Of a stretch of 64,000 nt of DNA, positions 1 to 10,612 are shown in pieces. Numbering within the stretch: the stretch's first letter is position 1; the number at the start of each line of letters is the position of its first letter. The translations under genes and the position numbers were made by a program. The DNA comes from Prinia subflava (Eukaryota > Chordata > Aves > Passeriformes > Cisticolidae): positions 149,819,285 through 149,883,284 of the forward strand of contig NC_086247.1 of the NCBI RefSeq assembly GCF_021018805.1. The letters run 5' to 3'. The notes beneath the pieces were generated by a model, which was not told where the DNA came from, made no database searches, and saw nothing but the letters and a program-made list of their open reading frames with translations.

Positions 1-3000
1 TTGGCACTTGGAGACAACCAAGAATTTGCATCATTTATGAGGATCAAATTAATGCAGACAGGTAAAAAAGGGAAATTCACTTCTCTGGCCTGAATGCCTG
101 CTGCCATGACCACTCTCAGTGTGACACTGAGAGCAGCTCTGTCAGCACTGCTCAGTTTTCCATACATTCAACCACACAGAATTTACATTAGAGGTCTATG
201 AATAATAGGAATTAATAAAAATGAAAAAATAAAATAACTGGTTGATTTTATCTGTATTGATATATAGAGATCCAGACTTTCAGTTTTCCTTCATACTTTT
301 TTACTTATATTTTTCTTAGTTGCTCACATTTACTCCTGGTACAACAAACCTCTTTCCACATACTTAGGTCTCCATTTTAGCTTCAAGTTTGTTAATGTTC
401 CCAATTTCCAGAAGTGCCAGATGACCACAACATAAAATATTTTTGCAAAGAACTACTACATCTTACTTAAAAAAAACTAACAGGGAATTGAATTCTCCAT
501 GAATTTAGTGTTCAAAGTATTTCCAGGAATCATTTCCAGTTGGGAGAACCTAAGTTTCTATTTCCCAGAACAAATTTAACAACACAGATAGGGACTAAAA
601 TCCTCCAGCAGCACCAACACCACAGGCATTTGAGAACATTACAATAATAATAATAAAATATGATTGTAGCAAACCTTCCATGCTCAGCTTTCATTTTGAC
701 AGACAACTAAATCCAGGGCACCACCATGTGGCAACATACTAGGGAATGGTTCACATACCAAGACCTGTTTTTTTCCACCTTCAAAATTTTTTGCTACTTC
801 TTAAAAAATAAACATTAACAAATCTTAGTGTTTATAAGATCCCCCGTAAGAAGTTTCCACAGCATTACTCATCTCCAAAGTTATTTTTAATACACCTGGA
901 CCAGCAAGAAAATGCTAGAGCATTAGGTAAAACACAGTATTTACCTAAAAACAAGTGCCCCAGGACCAGAGAACCAGCTCTGTTTCTTGTCAGCCTCGCT
1001 CCCTCGCACAGGAGAAATCTGGCAAAAGCCTATACTGCACATTGAATTCCTTTTAAAACATAAAGACATTTTAAAAAAAGGAAATCAAGCTAAATGCTGG
1101 TCTCACATCTGATTAAAAGCTTAAAAAAAATCTTCGGAAAACAATCAAGACTTTGAAGGTATACACATGCATTATTTAGCAGCTGCTCAGTTACTCTGGA
1201 GCTGCCTCTCTCCAGCTTAACAACAAGAAAATAATTTTTTTCCCACCAGAGACACCAACACAAGGTCTCAACAACGCTAAAAAAACCTTATTCCCAAAGC
1301 CACCACATGCCACTTAGTACCCTGGAATTTACTTCTGCAGCCAAATGCTAAACTCAGAGGAAAAAAATCATCTTTTCATGGAAGTGGACAGCCTTGGCTC
1401 CCACAGCACAGTGCTGCTGTATTTCACCGTATCACAACATTCCAGAACGCAGGCTCAGCCGATTCTGGATTTCACGAAACAGAGTTAATTCATTATGCCT
1501 TAACATTTTGGTGAGCCATTTTGTACCAACACACCGAGCTCAACCTCAGCAGCAAAGACTCAGCAGCAGCCTCCTGCTAGGAGCCTTATCTGGATTCCCC
1601 ATCTCCGCTCCGGGCTCCTGCTCTCTCGAAGCTCACCGGACCCAAAGGCTCTGCTAAAACCACTCCGAAATCTGCCAGAGAATGGGTGAGGCGATGTGCA
1701 GCCATGCCAGGGAGGCAGGCAGAGCAGCGGCTTCCCACAAGCTCCGTACCTCCAGCACCGGGAAAACCTGTAGTGGAAGAGGCTGGAGCAAGCAGCGCTC
1801 TCCTTCCAGAGCCCAGCACGGTCAGACCCGCGGTTCTCCTGCTGCAAAAGTTGCTCTGGAGTGATTTGAAAGTCTTACCACAGAGCTCATCGTCAATCCA
1901 ACGCATGCATTGGAACCACATTAAAAAAAAACACACACCCAAAAAGCCGAAAAAAAAGATAGTTCACCTCCTGCTTGAAGATGACGCTGGAGTTTCCTCA
2001 TCCCCAGCTCCCCTCCTTCCCCTCTCCCCCAGCCCAGCCCAGCTAACACGAAGCCTGAAAAGCTCCATCTCTGCAACGAAGACCATCACGATTTTCTGCC
2101 AAAGACAAACCAACAGCAAGAACACAATGCACATTATGCAAGTTACTGCAGAGTTATGCAAGTTAGATGCATATTTTCACTTGCTCTGCCGAGGACTCCG
2201 AAGCCACTTGTTTGATGTGGATGCCTACTCTTATTCCGAGCTGTCAAATCTTCCTCTGCTTGTCTCAACTGGCTTTTTTACACTAAAATTTCAAGCAGCT
2301 GCCATGGGTATTAACGAAGCCCTTCCATTGCATACAATAACGTGGGCCATTAAAAGCACAACATCTGAGCACAGTATCACATATGTCTACCCCAAACCAG
2401 ATCCTAACAGACATGGTAGGCAGAGAACAGCACATTATTTACTGTAGATACCCCACGCTCCATATTGCCAAAACAAGAGGAAAGCATCAGAAATCTCTTG
2501 AGCCAAACCAGGCCTCGTGGTTGAAGTACCACCACACATGCAAAAGGAATTGAAGAGTTATATAAACATTCCTATGCTGAAAATAAATAAATTTTTGTTC
2601 AGACAACCCCCAAATCTGATGGCTTTTTTTAAATCTACCTCCATACGTCTGCAGTCAGCACTAGTGAAGGAAGAAGACAGATTTCACGTATGGCCTTACA
2701 GTCAAAAGTAACTGGGAGCAACTTCTCCAAACAATATAGGAGCCCTCACTATTTCCAAGATGAACCACACAAAAATGCAAGCTTTTTGAGCACTAATCCA
2801 TCCATTTCAAAGGGAGATCTAGCAATCTACCATTTTAGACAACAGCTCAGAGATCTGACCGTACCTACCAAGAAACACGGACGTAACTCTTTATTTCTAA
2901 TTTCTGCCCCTTCTCTCCTATTTACCAATACTGCCCATAACAAAGCATAAAAGTGACATCCAAACAACTCCCCAAAACCATGAAGAAACCACCACAACCT

Positions 3001-3781
3001 GAACCCTCCTGCTACCCACCAGGATACAAGCACTTACAGCCTCAAGCCTGCTCCAAGCTTCTGAAAGCAAACAAGGTTAAGGGCACTCGTCAACATCCAG
3101 ACTTGTGAGGGAAGCAGCTCCTTCAGCCACGCTGGATTCATCCCATTTGGGAGTAAAACCCAATCCAAGTGCGATGCCTTACGCAAGCAACAACTATTTA
3201 TCTAAGGAGCAAATAGAGCCTGCTTTTACAAGTAGCCTGTGTCTCTTTCTGAGAAGCACAAGCAACCTCCAACAAACCCGAAAGCTGCACAGATTCTGAA
3301 ATAGGAGGAAGGGAGGAATATAGGAAAGAAATCTGCTTAAAAAAAAAAAAAAAAAAAGAGGGGGGAAAAGAATTTCAAATCTTTACAGCGGATATTTCAA
3401 ACCCTTCCAACACACCCAGCACAGGTATCCCTTCCCTGGAGCAGGGCACTAACTGCACAGTGACCACCTTATAAAGTTACCTCCTCAAACCTCGGGAAAC
3501 AAGAGCATTTTCTTTAAATGACTGATGAAATTCGGTATTTAAACACTTTTAACAAGTTCTCAGCTGTATCCGGCACGCACTTTCAGAGACTCTTCACGCA
3601 AATACCTTCACCCCACAAAAAAACCCAAACCAAATAACAAAAACCCAGCAAGCCCTCCTCAATTCCCAGCAGCCTAGAGAGGATTATACGGTCACTGAAG
3701 AATGCGAGTTGTTACTACGTGCATTTTTAAACAGAGAGGGGAAAAAAAAACCACCATGGAGAAAGATAGGAAGCAGCTCAC
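1..3781 (-). other. CTDSPL intron 1 (5' part)
   Basis: This stretch follows the first coding exon on the minus strand and runs off the left edge of the window. I saw no second CTDSPL exon in it (the conserved part rich in CNVSLKKQRSRS) and no miR-26a precursor, which in vertebrates lies in a later intron of this gene. It is mostly AT-rich single-copy sequence, with a homopolymer A run at 3339-3357. A long plus-strand frame at 1704-2447 is discussed under findings and is not called as a gene. Confidence 0.75.
3339..3357. repeat. Homopolymer A tract
   Basis: About 19 consecutive A on the plus strand, followed by GAGGGGGGAAAAG. No adjacent element was recognised that would make it a retroposon tail. 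Confidence 0.9.
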
Positions 3782-3857
3782 CTTTATCCTGAGTGCAGGA
3801 CAGGATCTCCTCCTCTTTGGGGTTAGTCACCTGGGTGATAATGGACGGGTTGTCCAT
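3782..3857 (-). CDS. CTDSPL: First coding exon of CTDSPL (small CTD phosphatase-like), partial CDS
   Basis: Read on the minus strand from the ATG at 3857, the frame gives 25 residues beginning [17 protein letters not shown] and ending CTQDK, plus one base of the next codon. It stops at a strong donor (AAAG|GTGAGC; the GT is at 3781-3780). From memory, human CTDSPL begins [17 protein letters not shown], and its first coding exon also ends after a lysine in phase 1. The paralogs CTDSP1 and CTDSP2 fit less well because they lack the TNPKE run. CTDSPL is a nuclear DxDx(T/V)-type (HAD superfamily) phosphatase that acts on the RNA polymerase II C-terminal domain and on other phosphoproteins such as RB. 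The catalytic domain lies in later exons beyond the left edge of the window, so only the short regulatory N-terminus is seen. The ATG context (TTTCCATGG, with G at +4) is acceptable. The frame stays open upstream of the ATG, but no other ATG is near. The identity is well supported; the bird sequence itself was not compared. Confidence 0.85.
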
Positions 3858-4089
3858 GGAAACAGAGTGAGATTCCACCTGGCTATTTCCCTCTCAGAGG
3901 CAGGCTTGTGTGCGGGGGGGAAGGGGGTGGAGGGGGGGGGGGAGCGGGTTGGTTTGTTTGTTTAAAAAAAATCAAGACTTAGGCTTGAATTTGAAAAAAA
4001 AAAAAAAAAATAAAAACTACTGAAAAAAAAACCAAACCCAAAACAACCAAAACCTCAACGAGCAACACCTCCAGGAGCGAAACCGAGGG
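3858..4089 (-). other. 5' untranslated or intron-acceptor region just upstream of the CTDSPL start codon
   Basis: On the minus strand this segment holds a T-rich run, then a long C-rich tract, then CGCACACAAG at about 3913-3904, then about 46 bases to the ATG. That order (T-rich, C-rich, AG) looks like a 3' splice site. The coding exon may therefore be exon 2, joined to a noncoding exon 1 in the CpG island. It could equally be continuous 5' UTR. The sequence alone does not decide between them. Confidence 0.45.
3914..3949 (+). repeat. G-rich tract with quadruplex potential
   Basis: The plus strand has a 7-G run, a 5-G run, a run of about 12 G and a GGG, separated by one to three bases. This fits the G3+N1-7 quadruplex rule. 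On the minus (gene) strand it forms the C-rich tract upstream of the CTDSPL start, where it could be a polypyrimidine tract. The exact G count may be unreliable in any assembly because of the homopolymers. Confidence 0.7.
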
Positions 4090-4462
4090 GCAGGGGGTGG
4101 GAAGGACGCCAAACGCGATGCCACCGCGGCCTCTTGCCGGCGCCAATTCTGCACGGCGAAGGGGGGGGGAAAGAACGCAAACCCCCCCCCCTCTTAAAAA
4201 AAAGAGAATTAATCCAATTCACCCTTCCGGGAAGCCCGCCGAGCGCTTCCCCCCGAGCCCCCGCCGCCGCCTCCCGAGGCGGGGGAAGAGCCCCCGTCCC
4301 TCCGCTCCGCGCCTCCCCCCGCGGCCTCACGCCGCCCCCCGCATCCACCTGAGCCGCCCCTACATACCCCCCCCCGCCGCCCGCCCCCGCGCTTATCTCA
4401 TCCCCGCGCCCCCCTTCCTCCCGCGGGCAGCGCTCGGCGGAGCGACGCCGGGCCGCCCCCTC

Positions 4463-4490
4463 CACCTCCTCCTCCTCCTCCTCCTCCTCC
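4463..4490. repeat. CCT/AGG triplet repeat in the CpG island
   Basis: Roughly eight to nine near-perfect CCT units on the plus strand, reading GGA on the minus strand. If transcription starts to the right of it, the run lies in the CTDSPL 5' leader. Confidence 0.85.
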
Positions 4491-4589
4491 CCCCGTTCCC
4501 GGGTCGCGGGCGAGGAGGGAAGCGCGGCGCGAGGGGAGGAAGGGAGGGGAAAGGGGCCAAGCCGCTCCCCGCGCTGCGCCACAACCCGC

Positions 4590-4617
4590 CCGCCGCCGCC
4601 GCCGCCGTCGCCGCCGC
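4590..4617. repeat. CCG/CGG triplet repeat in the CpG island
   Basis: About nine CCG units on the plus strand with one GTC interruption near 4607. This is a common type of polymorphic repeat in vertebrate 5' leaders. Confidence 0.8.
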
Positions 4618-4833
4618 GCCCCGAGCCCGTGAGCGCGCCCGGCCCGCCCCGCGCCGGGTCCGGAGCGAGGGGCGGGAGCGGCAGCGCCCGGCGGTGCGCG
4701 GTAAACAACGGGGCGGGGCGGGGCGGGAGCGGGCGGCGCGCACAGAGCGGCGGGGGCGCGGCGGGGGCGGCCCGGGGCGGGGCTGGCGGCGGAGGGCGGG
4801 GCCGGGCAGCCGTGAGGGAGCGGGGCGGGCCCG

Positions 4834-4866
4834 GCCGCCATTTCCCGCCTGGGGCTGCGCGGGAAA
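4834..4866 (-). promoter_or_regulatory. YY1-like and paired E2F-like motifs at the promoter edge
   Basis: A minus-strand AAATGGCGGC matches the core of the YY1 consensus (AANATGGCGGC). The plus strand shows TTTCCCGCC at 4841-4849 and GCGCGGGAAA at 4857-4866, two E2F-type sites facing each other. In many TATA-less promoters the YY1 motif lies just downstream of the start and reads in the direction of transcription. That would agree with a minus-strand start close to 4850. This is a motif match only. Confidence 0.45.
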
Positions 4867-4868
4867 AA

Positions 4869-5290
4869 ATAAATCACGGAGTTGGAGTTGTTTAGGTGGG
4901 AAAAGAGCTGTGGGATCAGCGAGTTCGACCTGTGGACTGGCGCTAGTGTGTCAGCCACTGAGTGCCACGCGCGGGCTTTCCTTAAACACCTCCAGGGACG
5001 GTGATTCCACCACCTCACTGGGGCGTCCTATTTGTAATCTCTAGTCGACTTTTGTGTGGAGGAGTTCTTCGGAATGTCCAACCTAAACCTCCCAGGCACA
5101 ATGCGAGGCCATTCCTCTCATCCTGTCCCTGTTCCCTGCGAGTAGAGCCTGAACCCCGGTGCCCCCTCCTGCCAGAGCCAGAAGTTCCCCCTGAGCCTCC
5201 TTTTCTCCAGGCTGAGCCCATTTCCAGCTCCCTCGGCTGCTCCTGGTGCTCCAGAGCCTTCCCCAGCTCTGCTGGGCTCCCCTGGACCTG
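4869..5290 (-). mobile_element. CR1 LINE 3' fragment, antisense, abutting the CpG island
   Basis: Read on the plus strand this is the reverse complement of a CR1 3' end. It starts with the 'aatcacggag' tail and 'gggatcagcgagttcgacct'. It continues with 'acctccagggacggtgattc', 'aacctaaacctcccaggcac' and 'cctgagcctccttttctcca', and stops near 'ctcccctggacctg'. All of these are hallmarks of chicken and other avian CR1 copies. No coding part remains. Several CpGs survive inside it, which may reflect low methylation next to the island. Confidence 0.9.
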
Positions 5291-5397
5291 AATGAGTTCA
5301 TGAACAGGTATAAACCATCTGATTAGGAGACGTGTGGAGCTAAGTATTTTTACAGGTGACTGTAAGGTGTCTTTTTCAGAAGCACATGTGTAGCTCA

Positions 5398-5885
5398 AAT
5401 CACAGAATCACTTGATTTGGCAGTGACCACGGTGGGTGATCTGGTCCCACGTCCCTGCTCCAGCAGGGAGGACCTCAGCAGGGCCACCCAGAGCTCACGG
5501 CACAGGATTATGTCCAGATGGTTCTGGAATATCCCCAGGGAGGAGACTCCACACCTTCTCTGGGCAATCTCTTCAGTGTTTGGCCACTGTATGAAAAGAA
5601 ATTCTTCCTCCTGTCCAGGAGGAAGTTCCTGGGCATCAGCTCCTGCCCATTCCCTGGGGTCCATTCCTGGACCCCACAGAGCAGGGCCCGGTCCCTGCTG
5701 TGAGCCCTCACTGCAGACAGGGACACACAGGGATGGGGTCTCCTCTCAGCGTCTCTTCTCAAGGCCAAACAACCCCAGCTCCCTCAGCTTTTCCTCATAA
5801 GAGAGATTTCCCTGTTCATTAATCTTCCTTGCAGCCTCTGCTGGATCCACCTCAGGAGCTCCATGTCCCTCTTGTACTGCAGAGG
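5398..5885 (-). mobile_element. CR1 LINE 3' fragment, antisense, second copy
   Basis: Starts with 'aatcacagaatcac', the reversed CR1 terminus. It contains the CR1-like stretches 'gtccagatggttctggaata', 'ctcccagggaggagactcca' in diverged form, and 'cccagctccctcagcttttc'. It ends near 'catgtccctcttgtactgc'. It appears to be a different subfamily from the copy at 4869-5290. About 107 bp of unrelated sequence separates the two. Confidence 0.85.
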
Positions 5886-6475
5886 TACCGATGGCAAGCT
5901 TGGCTGCTTCTCTCAGAGCAAATACTCTCCGTATTTTTCCTAAAAGGAAAAATGCCTTTTCCTAAAAGGCATATCTGGCTCTCCAGGAATTCCCAACATT
6001 GCTGCTTGCTGGTGCATGAAGATACAAACTGTATTTTCTCCCACCATCCTTGGTACCTGGCATTACCCAGGGCCTTGGGGTAAAGTACATGAGGAAACCC
6101 ACTCCAAATAATGGCTCTTTTGTGGGGCTTCCAGAGTGTAAACCCAGGGCAAAACCTTTAAAAAAGCATGCTGGTGTATTTAACATGAATAAGGAATTGT
6201 GACCTCCTCTACCTCCTAGAAAAAAGAAATCGAATGTATATTCAAGCCTGTATTGTAACCTTGCTACACCAAAGATAGATATAATTTTATAATTAATTAA
6301 ATAAATGGGAAAAATCCTTCTGTAGCTGACATAGACCCAGACAACATGAATTTTAGTAATATTTGTTACAATGCTCTTCTTTTTGTGCTAAAAGAGGAAA
6401 CCACTGACCATTTACAGTAACAAAATATTTATAAATTTTTCTGTGAACAGTTTTACCTAACAGTAACAAACCCAT

Positions 6476-6636
6476 GGAATTGACTCCCCATTCCTGGAAG
6501 TGTCCAAGGCCAGGTTGGACGGGGCTTGGAGTAACCTGGGATAGTGGAAGGTGTTCCTGCCCATGGCAGGGGGTTGGAACTGGATGATCCTCAAGGTCTC
6601 TTACAATCCCAGCCATTCTGGGATTCTGGGATTCCT
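6476..6636 (+). mobile_element. CR1 LINE 3' end fragment
   Basis: Contains 'cctggaagtgtccaaggcca', 'ttggagtaacctgggatagt' and 'tgcccatggcagggggttgg', and ends in repeated 'attctggg' units, the CR1 3' signature. It is 5'-truncated, as is usual for CR1. Confidence 0.92.
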
Positions 6637-9600
6637 TTCAGCTGCCAAACTGGACTGCAGAAATGACCACTGTGTTTAATTCCAGCAATTTAAGCAGCTG
6701 TTTTTGTTACAACTCTTCCTCGCTGTGAAAGAAGGCTATGGGCCCAGCCTCGAGGAATTTCTGCTCTGCAGCAGTGCCACATCCAGTTTCTGGAGGAAAT
6801 GACTTAACAGCTCGGGGGCCTTGTTTCATTCCTGCAGTCAACAGATTTAAACATTTTGCTGTGAGCCTTCAAATCACTGCATTTTTTTCAATGTAGAAAA
6901 AGTCATTCCAAATCTACCTGTGCTTTCTGTCTCCAGAATTAACACTCCCTACAGAGCAGTGCAGGCAGAGATACCTGTATTGCAGGTTTCTGGGACTCGT
7001 ATTTTAGGTTTTCCTGTCCTGCTCTTATGACAAACACTTGCATGGGGAGTGAGTGCGATGCCACTGCTTGCTTTGCATCCAGCTGTGCAAGTTCCAACCT
7101 GCTCCTTGGCTTTGGCTTCTCCAGACAAAAGTCTTGCAGTTGCAAACAGTCCCTTGCAGGCTGGATCGGGTGCAGAGGAACAGGAGTTGGTACATGTTGG
7201 CTGGTGGAATTAGCCCTGCTGCCTGTGAAGGCTGGGAGCTGCTGCTCCAGAGCTATTATGCAGCTTTATCACAGTGCTGGTTATGTTGTAACCCTGCAAG
7301 TGCTTGATCTTTTACCCGCCCAGGCACTGCAGGCATTTTTAATTATCTGAGGGTTAATTTGCATAGGAGCTTTTGCTGAAACAATAAATTCATACCTCTG
7401 TTATTATCTGGTATGAGTTTCTGTGTCAATATTTATATTTGGGTAAAACCAAAGAAGCTTCCTGCAACCATTAAGACAAAAGAATTGCTTCAGAGCAAGT
7501 TCAGGAGTCAGCCAGCACTAAGAACACCTTCCACTTCTTTGCAGAGAAGGGGAGAATGAAATGTGTGGTGGGAGAACGTGTTCCAATGCCTCTTTTCTAT
7601 GCAGGGATGAGGAGACAGAAACATCTTGTCTGATGAAAAACACGTTTTGCAAGGCTTGACAAATACAATGTTCACCTGGAGCCAATGTGGTCTGTGTGAT
7701 TTTAATGCTGGTAAGATTGTTTCTGCAACTCATGTTGTAAAACTCCAGTCCAACAGCTCACTGTGTGTTCATCTTCCTCGGGAATTTGGTCTTTGCTTCA
7801 GTTCAGGGGGAACTGCTGTTTGTGGTAATATATAAGGGGGAAATAGGGTGAGAGGATGTGCCAGGAGGCGCTGTCTCTCCCCGTGCTTGCCCCTTTGCTG
7901 CTGCCATGCAGCTCCCTCACCCCTCCAGTCTAAGGTGGAGAGCAAAAAAACAAGATACTGACAGCACATGAGGAGCAGTAGAAAGTCCACACTCTTGCAG
8001 GTCAGAGGAAAGAAGAATAGAAGCTGAGGAAGTGCAGCTGTTCTTGTCCTGGCAGCATTGCTGTAACCTCGGAAACAGGTCCCTTCCCCTGGGCATGGCA
8101 TCAGCCTCTCCCACCCCCACCACTCCCGTTCCTGTGCCAGTTATGAGATGTTACAGAATCAAGAGCAATCCATGTTGTATCCTTTCTGTTTTTACTTTAG
8201 GAACAGTCTGAAGTGTGTACAGTATCTTCTATCTATGTTTCTTTGCGTGCTACATGAGCTAAATCCTAAATAATCCCATGGAACAAGGGAATGGTTTCAT
8301 CTCCCTGTCACAGATCAGAGGTGGAGGTACAGACAAAACAATACTTAGCAGGGAATTGCAGCTTATAGGAGATCCAGGTTTTCATCACGACTTCTGACAT
8401 TTGTCCTTGCTACTAAAATGTGTTCCTCTCTCAATGCCACAGGATGTTTTATAATGGGGGGGAGGGGAGGTGGTGTTAGCAAACTGTTCTACATTAAAAG
8501 GAAGCATTTATTTTCATTGGTATCAGCTCTGTGAAGTCTTGACCCTGGGCCCACAATGGGAGTTTTATCCTTGACTTTAATGGAAGAACAATCAAGGTCT
8601 CATGATATTATATCCTAAAGAAAGGAAAATACTGCAGTTTGTATCAATAAGATAAATGCCTCATACTTAGTGTAAGCGGCTATATTCTTGCAATAAATGG
8701 TTTATTAGATTGATTAAATGTCTTAACTTCACCTCAGCTATTAATCACTTTTGGCAGCTGTTTACTGCTTTGTATACTTTGAAGTAATAGACATTATTCC
8801 TTAATTATCTCATTGCAGCTCAGTCATTGTTTCCTAAATAGTGCCATTAGAATGGTAAATTGCAACAGTAAAAAAGTGTCAGTAGGAAGTTATGAAGTTC
8901 CCATTTTATGATGCATTCATAAAGTTAACTCAATCTACTCAAAATATGGCTGTGATTTCCACACAGTGACCTATTTGCTATGATAAATTGGGATTCTGAT
9001 GAGAAAACAGTTGAGCATTAAGTGTGCTGGGACATTGCTTTTACCCAAGTAAAACGCAGCATATTCCCTATTGGAATATATGTGCATATCAGAATTTATT
9101 AAACTAGTGCTTGTTTGATCACTTTTGGTTTCACTGAGTGCTGTGAATTCTGAGGATTTTGTGCCTTTGAATACAATGCATTTATTCCTGGGGAAAAAAA
9201 GGAGAAAACTCCAAGCAGTGCTATCATTTAGATGTTACTATTGTCATTCCACAGGAGGGTAAGAGAGAACCAAATAAATCAAAAGAAATGGCTGCTTTTA
9301 GTTTTATCTCCAGATCTGGCAGCAAGTCATAACGTAGCAGTTGTACAGCAATTTCCATTCCGAGTCCCTTTTTCAGTCAACTGCAGCTATCATGAACTTT
9401 AACATTATGAGTTGTCTGTTTCAGGCTGAGTTGTTTGGGTGGAATCAGTATTACTGTCAATCTAAGAAAGTCATGAAACTGGCTTTCAAGTACTGTAACA
9501 GAAAATGTCTCTCTTCTTTCTCCCTAATAAAGGTTTTTAGGAAAAAAGTAACGTTGGAAATGATGAGTTCTTGTGAGTTTTTTATTCTCCTGGGATTTTT

Positions 9601-9996
9601 ACTGCGCACATGATAGAAAATGTAGTTCCTTACCTTCGGCTAAATTAGTGCTGAAGACAAGGTGAATGGGTTTTTTCACTAACATCAACAATTTATGTTT
9701 AATCCCACATTTCTGTAGACTCCTCATCCAGAAGTTTTGATTAAGGAACCCAACTAAGATGAAGCCTGATTGTGCCAGGTGTCAGACACCCCCAGGAGAA
9801 GCAATGCCTGAAAAGTGTTGGACCCAGAGGGAAGCAAACATATAATTAACATGCCTGGCTGTAATTTTGCTTCTGGATTGAATTCAGCTGGTGACCCACG
9901 GCTAGAAGGCTCTGAGGGCTCATCACCAGGTGACCTACAAGTGACATATCCAGTTCTACCTAACTGCAAATGCTATACCTTTGCAAGACAGCCTGC

Positions 9997-10060
9997 TTTT
10001 TTTTATTCTTTTTTTTCTTTTTCCTTTTTTCTTTTCTTTTTTTTTTTTTTTTTTCTTTTG
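9997..10060. repeat. T-rich polypyrimidine tract
   Basis: About 64 bases almost entirely T with scattered C and a single A near its 5' end. It has no tandem unit. It may be a decayed poly(T) or a microsatellite. Confidence 0.85.
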
Positions 10061-10451
10061 GCAAGCAACCAAATCCTGTGCCAGCCTTTTCAAAGGCTGG
10101 TGAAGTGTCCCATTCATGTGCTCATTTCATCTTCTCCTTCATCTGATCAATCTTAAACAGTCTCCTCCTGCCCTAAGATGCTCCTCAACCTCATAAGAGC
10201 TGGAGGGGAGATGCTTCCAGGAAACAGCTAGTGGAAACATTTGTGACAAAGTTCTCCTCAGTCAAACCCAGGTGACTGAAGGTTAAGTTCTTTAGCCCAA
10301 ATAATTTGTCCTAGACCAGATCAGGGCTTACTCTGAATCTTTCAAACTCCAGAAGCAATACCCCATGGCCAAACCCCAACCATTTAGGAGGCAAAAGCAA
10401 CTTCAAGCAGTGGAACTAGTTGTTTATCTGCAGCCTTAGACCATATTAATG

Positions 10452-10612
10452 CTCCAGAGATGTGGTGGATGTCCCATCCCTGGAAACATTCAAGGTCAGG
10501 TTGGATGGGGCTCTGAGCAACCTGATCTGAAAATGCCCCTGCCCATAGCAGAGGGGTTGGACTAGGTGACTTTTAAAGGTCTCTTCCAGCCTGAACCACT
10601 CCATGATTCTAC
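10452..10612 (+). mobile_element. CR1 LINE 3' end fragment, diverged
   Basis: Shows 'catccctggaaacattcaag', 'gttggatggggctctgagca', 'gaggggttggactaggtgac' and a final 'ccatgattctac'. It looks like an older or different CR1 subfamily from the 6476 copy. Confidence 0.9.

Larger units (their letters stand above)
4090..4866 (-). promoter_or_regulatory. CpG island, presumed CTDSPL promoter and 5' end
   Basis: This is the only clear CpG island in the window: very GC-rich, with dense CpG throughout and GC boxes such as GGGGCGGGGC around 4709-4730. It contains a CCT-type triplet run (about 4463-4490) and a CCG-type triplet run (about 4590-4617); on the minus strand these read GGA and CGG. At its right edge a minus-strand YY1-like motif AAATGGCGGC (4843-4834) overlaps an E2F-like TTTCCCGCC (4841-4849). 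A second E2F-like GCGCGGGAAA lies at 4857-4866. The next recognisable coding sequence is the minus-strand CTDSPL start about 230 bp to the left, so minus-strand transcription is inferred. The exact start site cannot be read from the sequence. A divergent noncoding transcript on the plus strand is possible but has no direct support. Confidence 0.8.

Noticed and set aside
1..3781. Looked for a miR-26a precursor and CTDSPL exon 2 in the intron
   Set aside because: Neither the mature-like word nor a serine/lysine/arginine-rich exon was seen on the minus strand. They are expected further into the gene, outside this window.
4055..4708. 217-codon minus-strand frame in the CpG island
   Set aside because: Same GC-driven lack of stops, with no recognisable domain. 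It does not join the CTDSPL frame contiguously.
4097..5044. 315-codon plus-strand frame across the CpG island and the adjacent CR1
   Set aside because: It is low-complexity Arg/Pro/Gly/Ala translation of GC-rich DNA that continues into an antisense CR1. Similar frames exist on the opposite strand.
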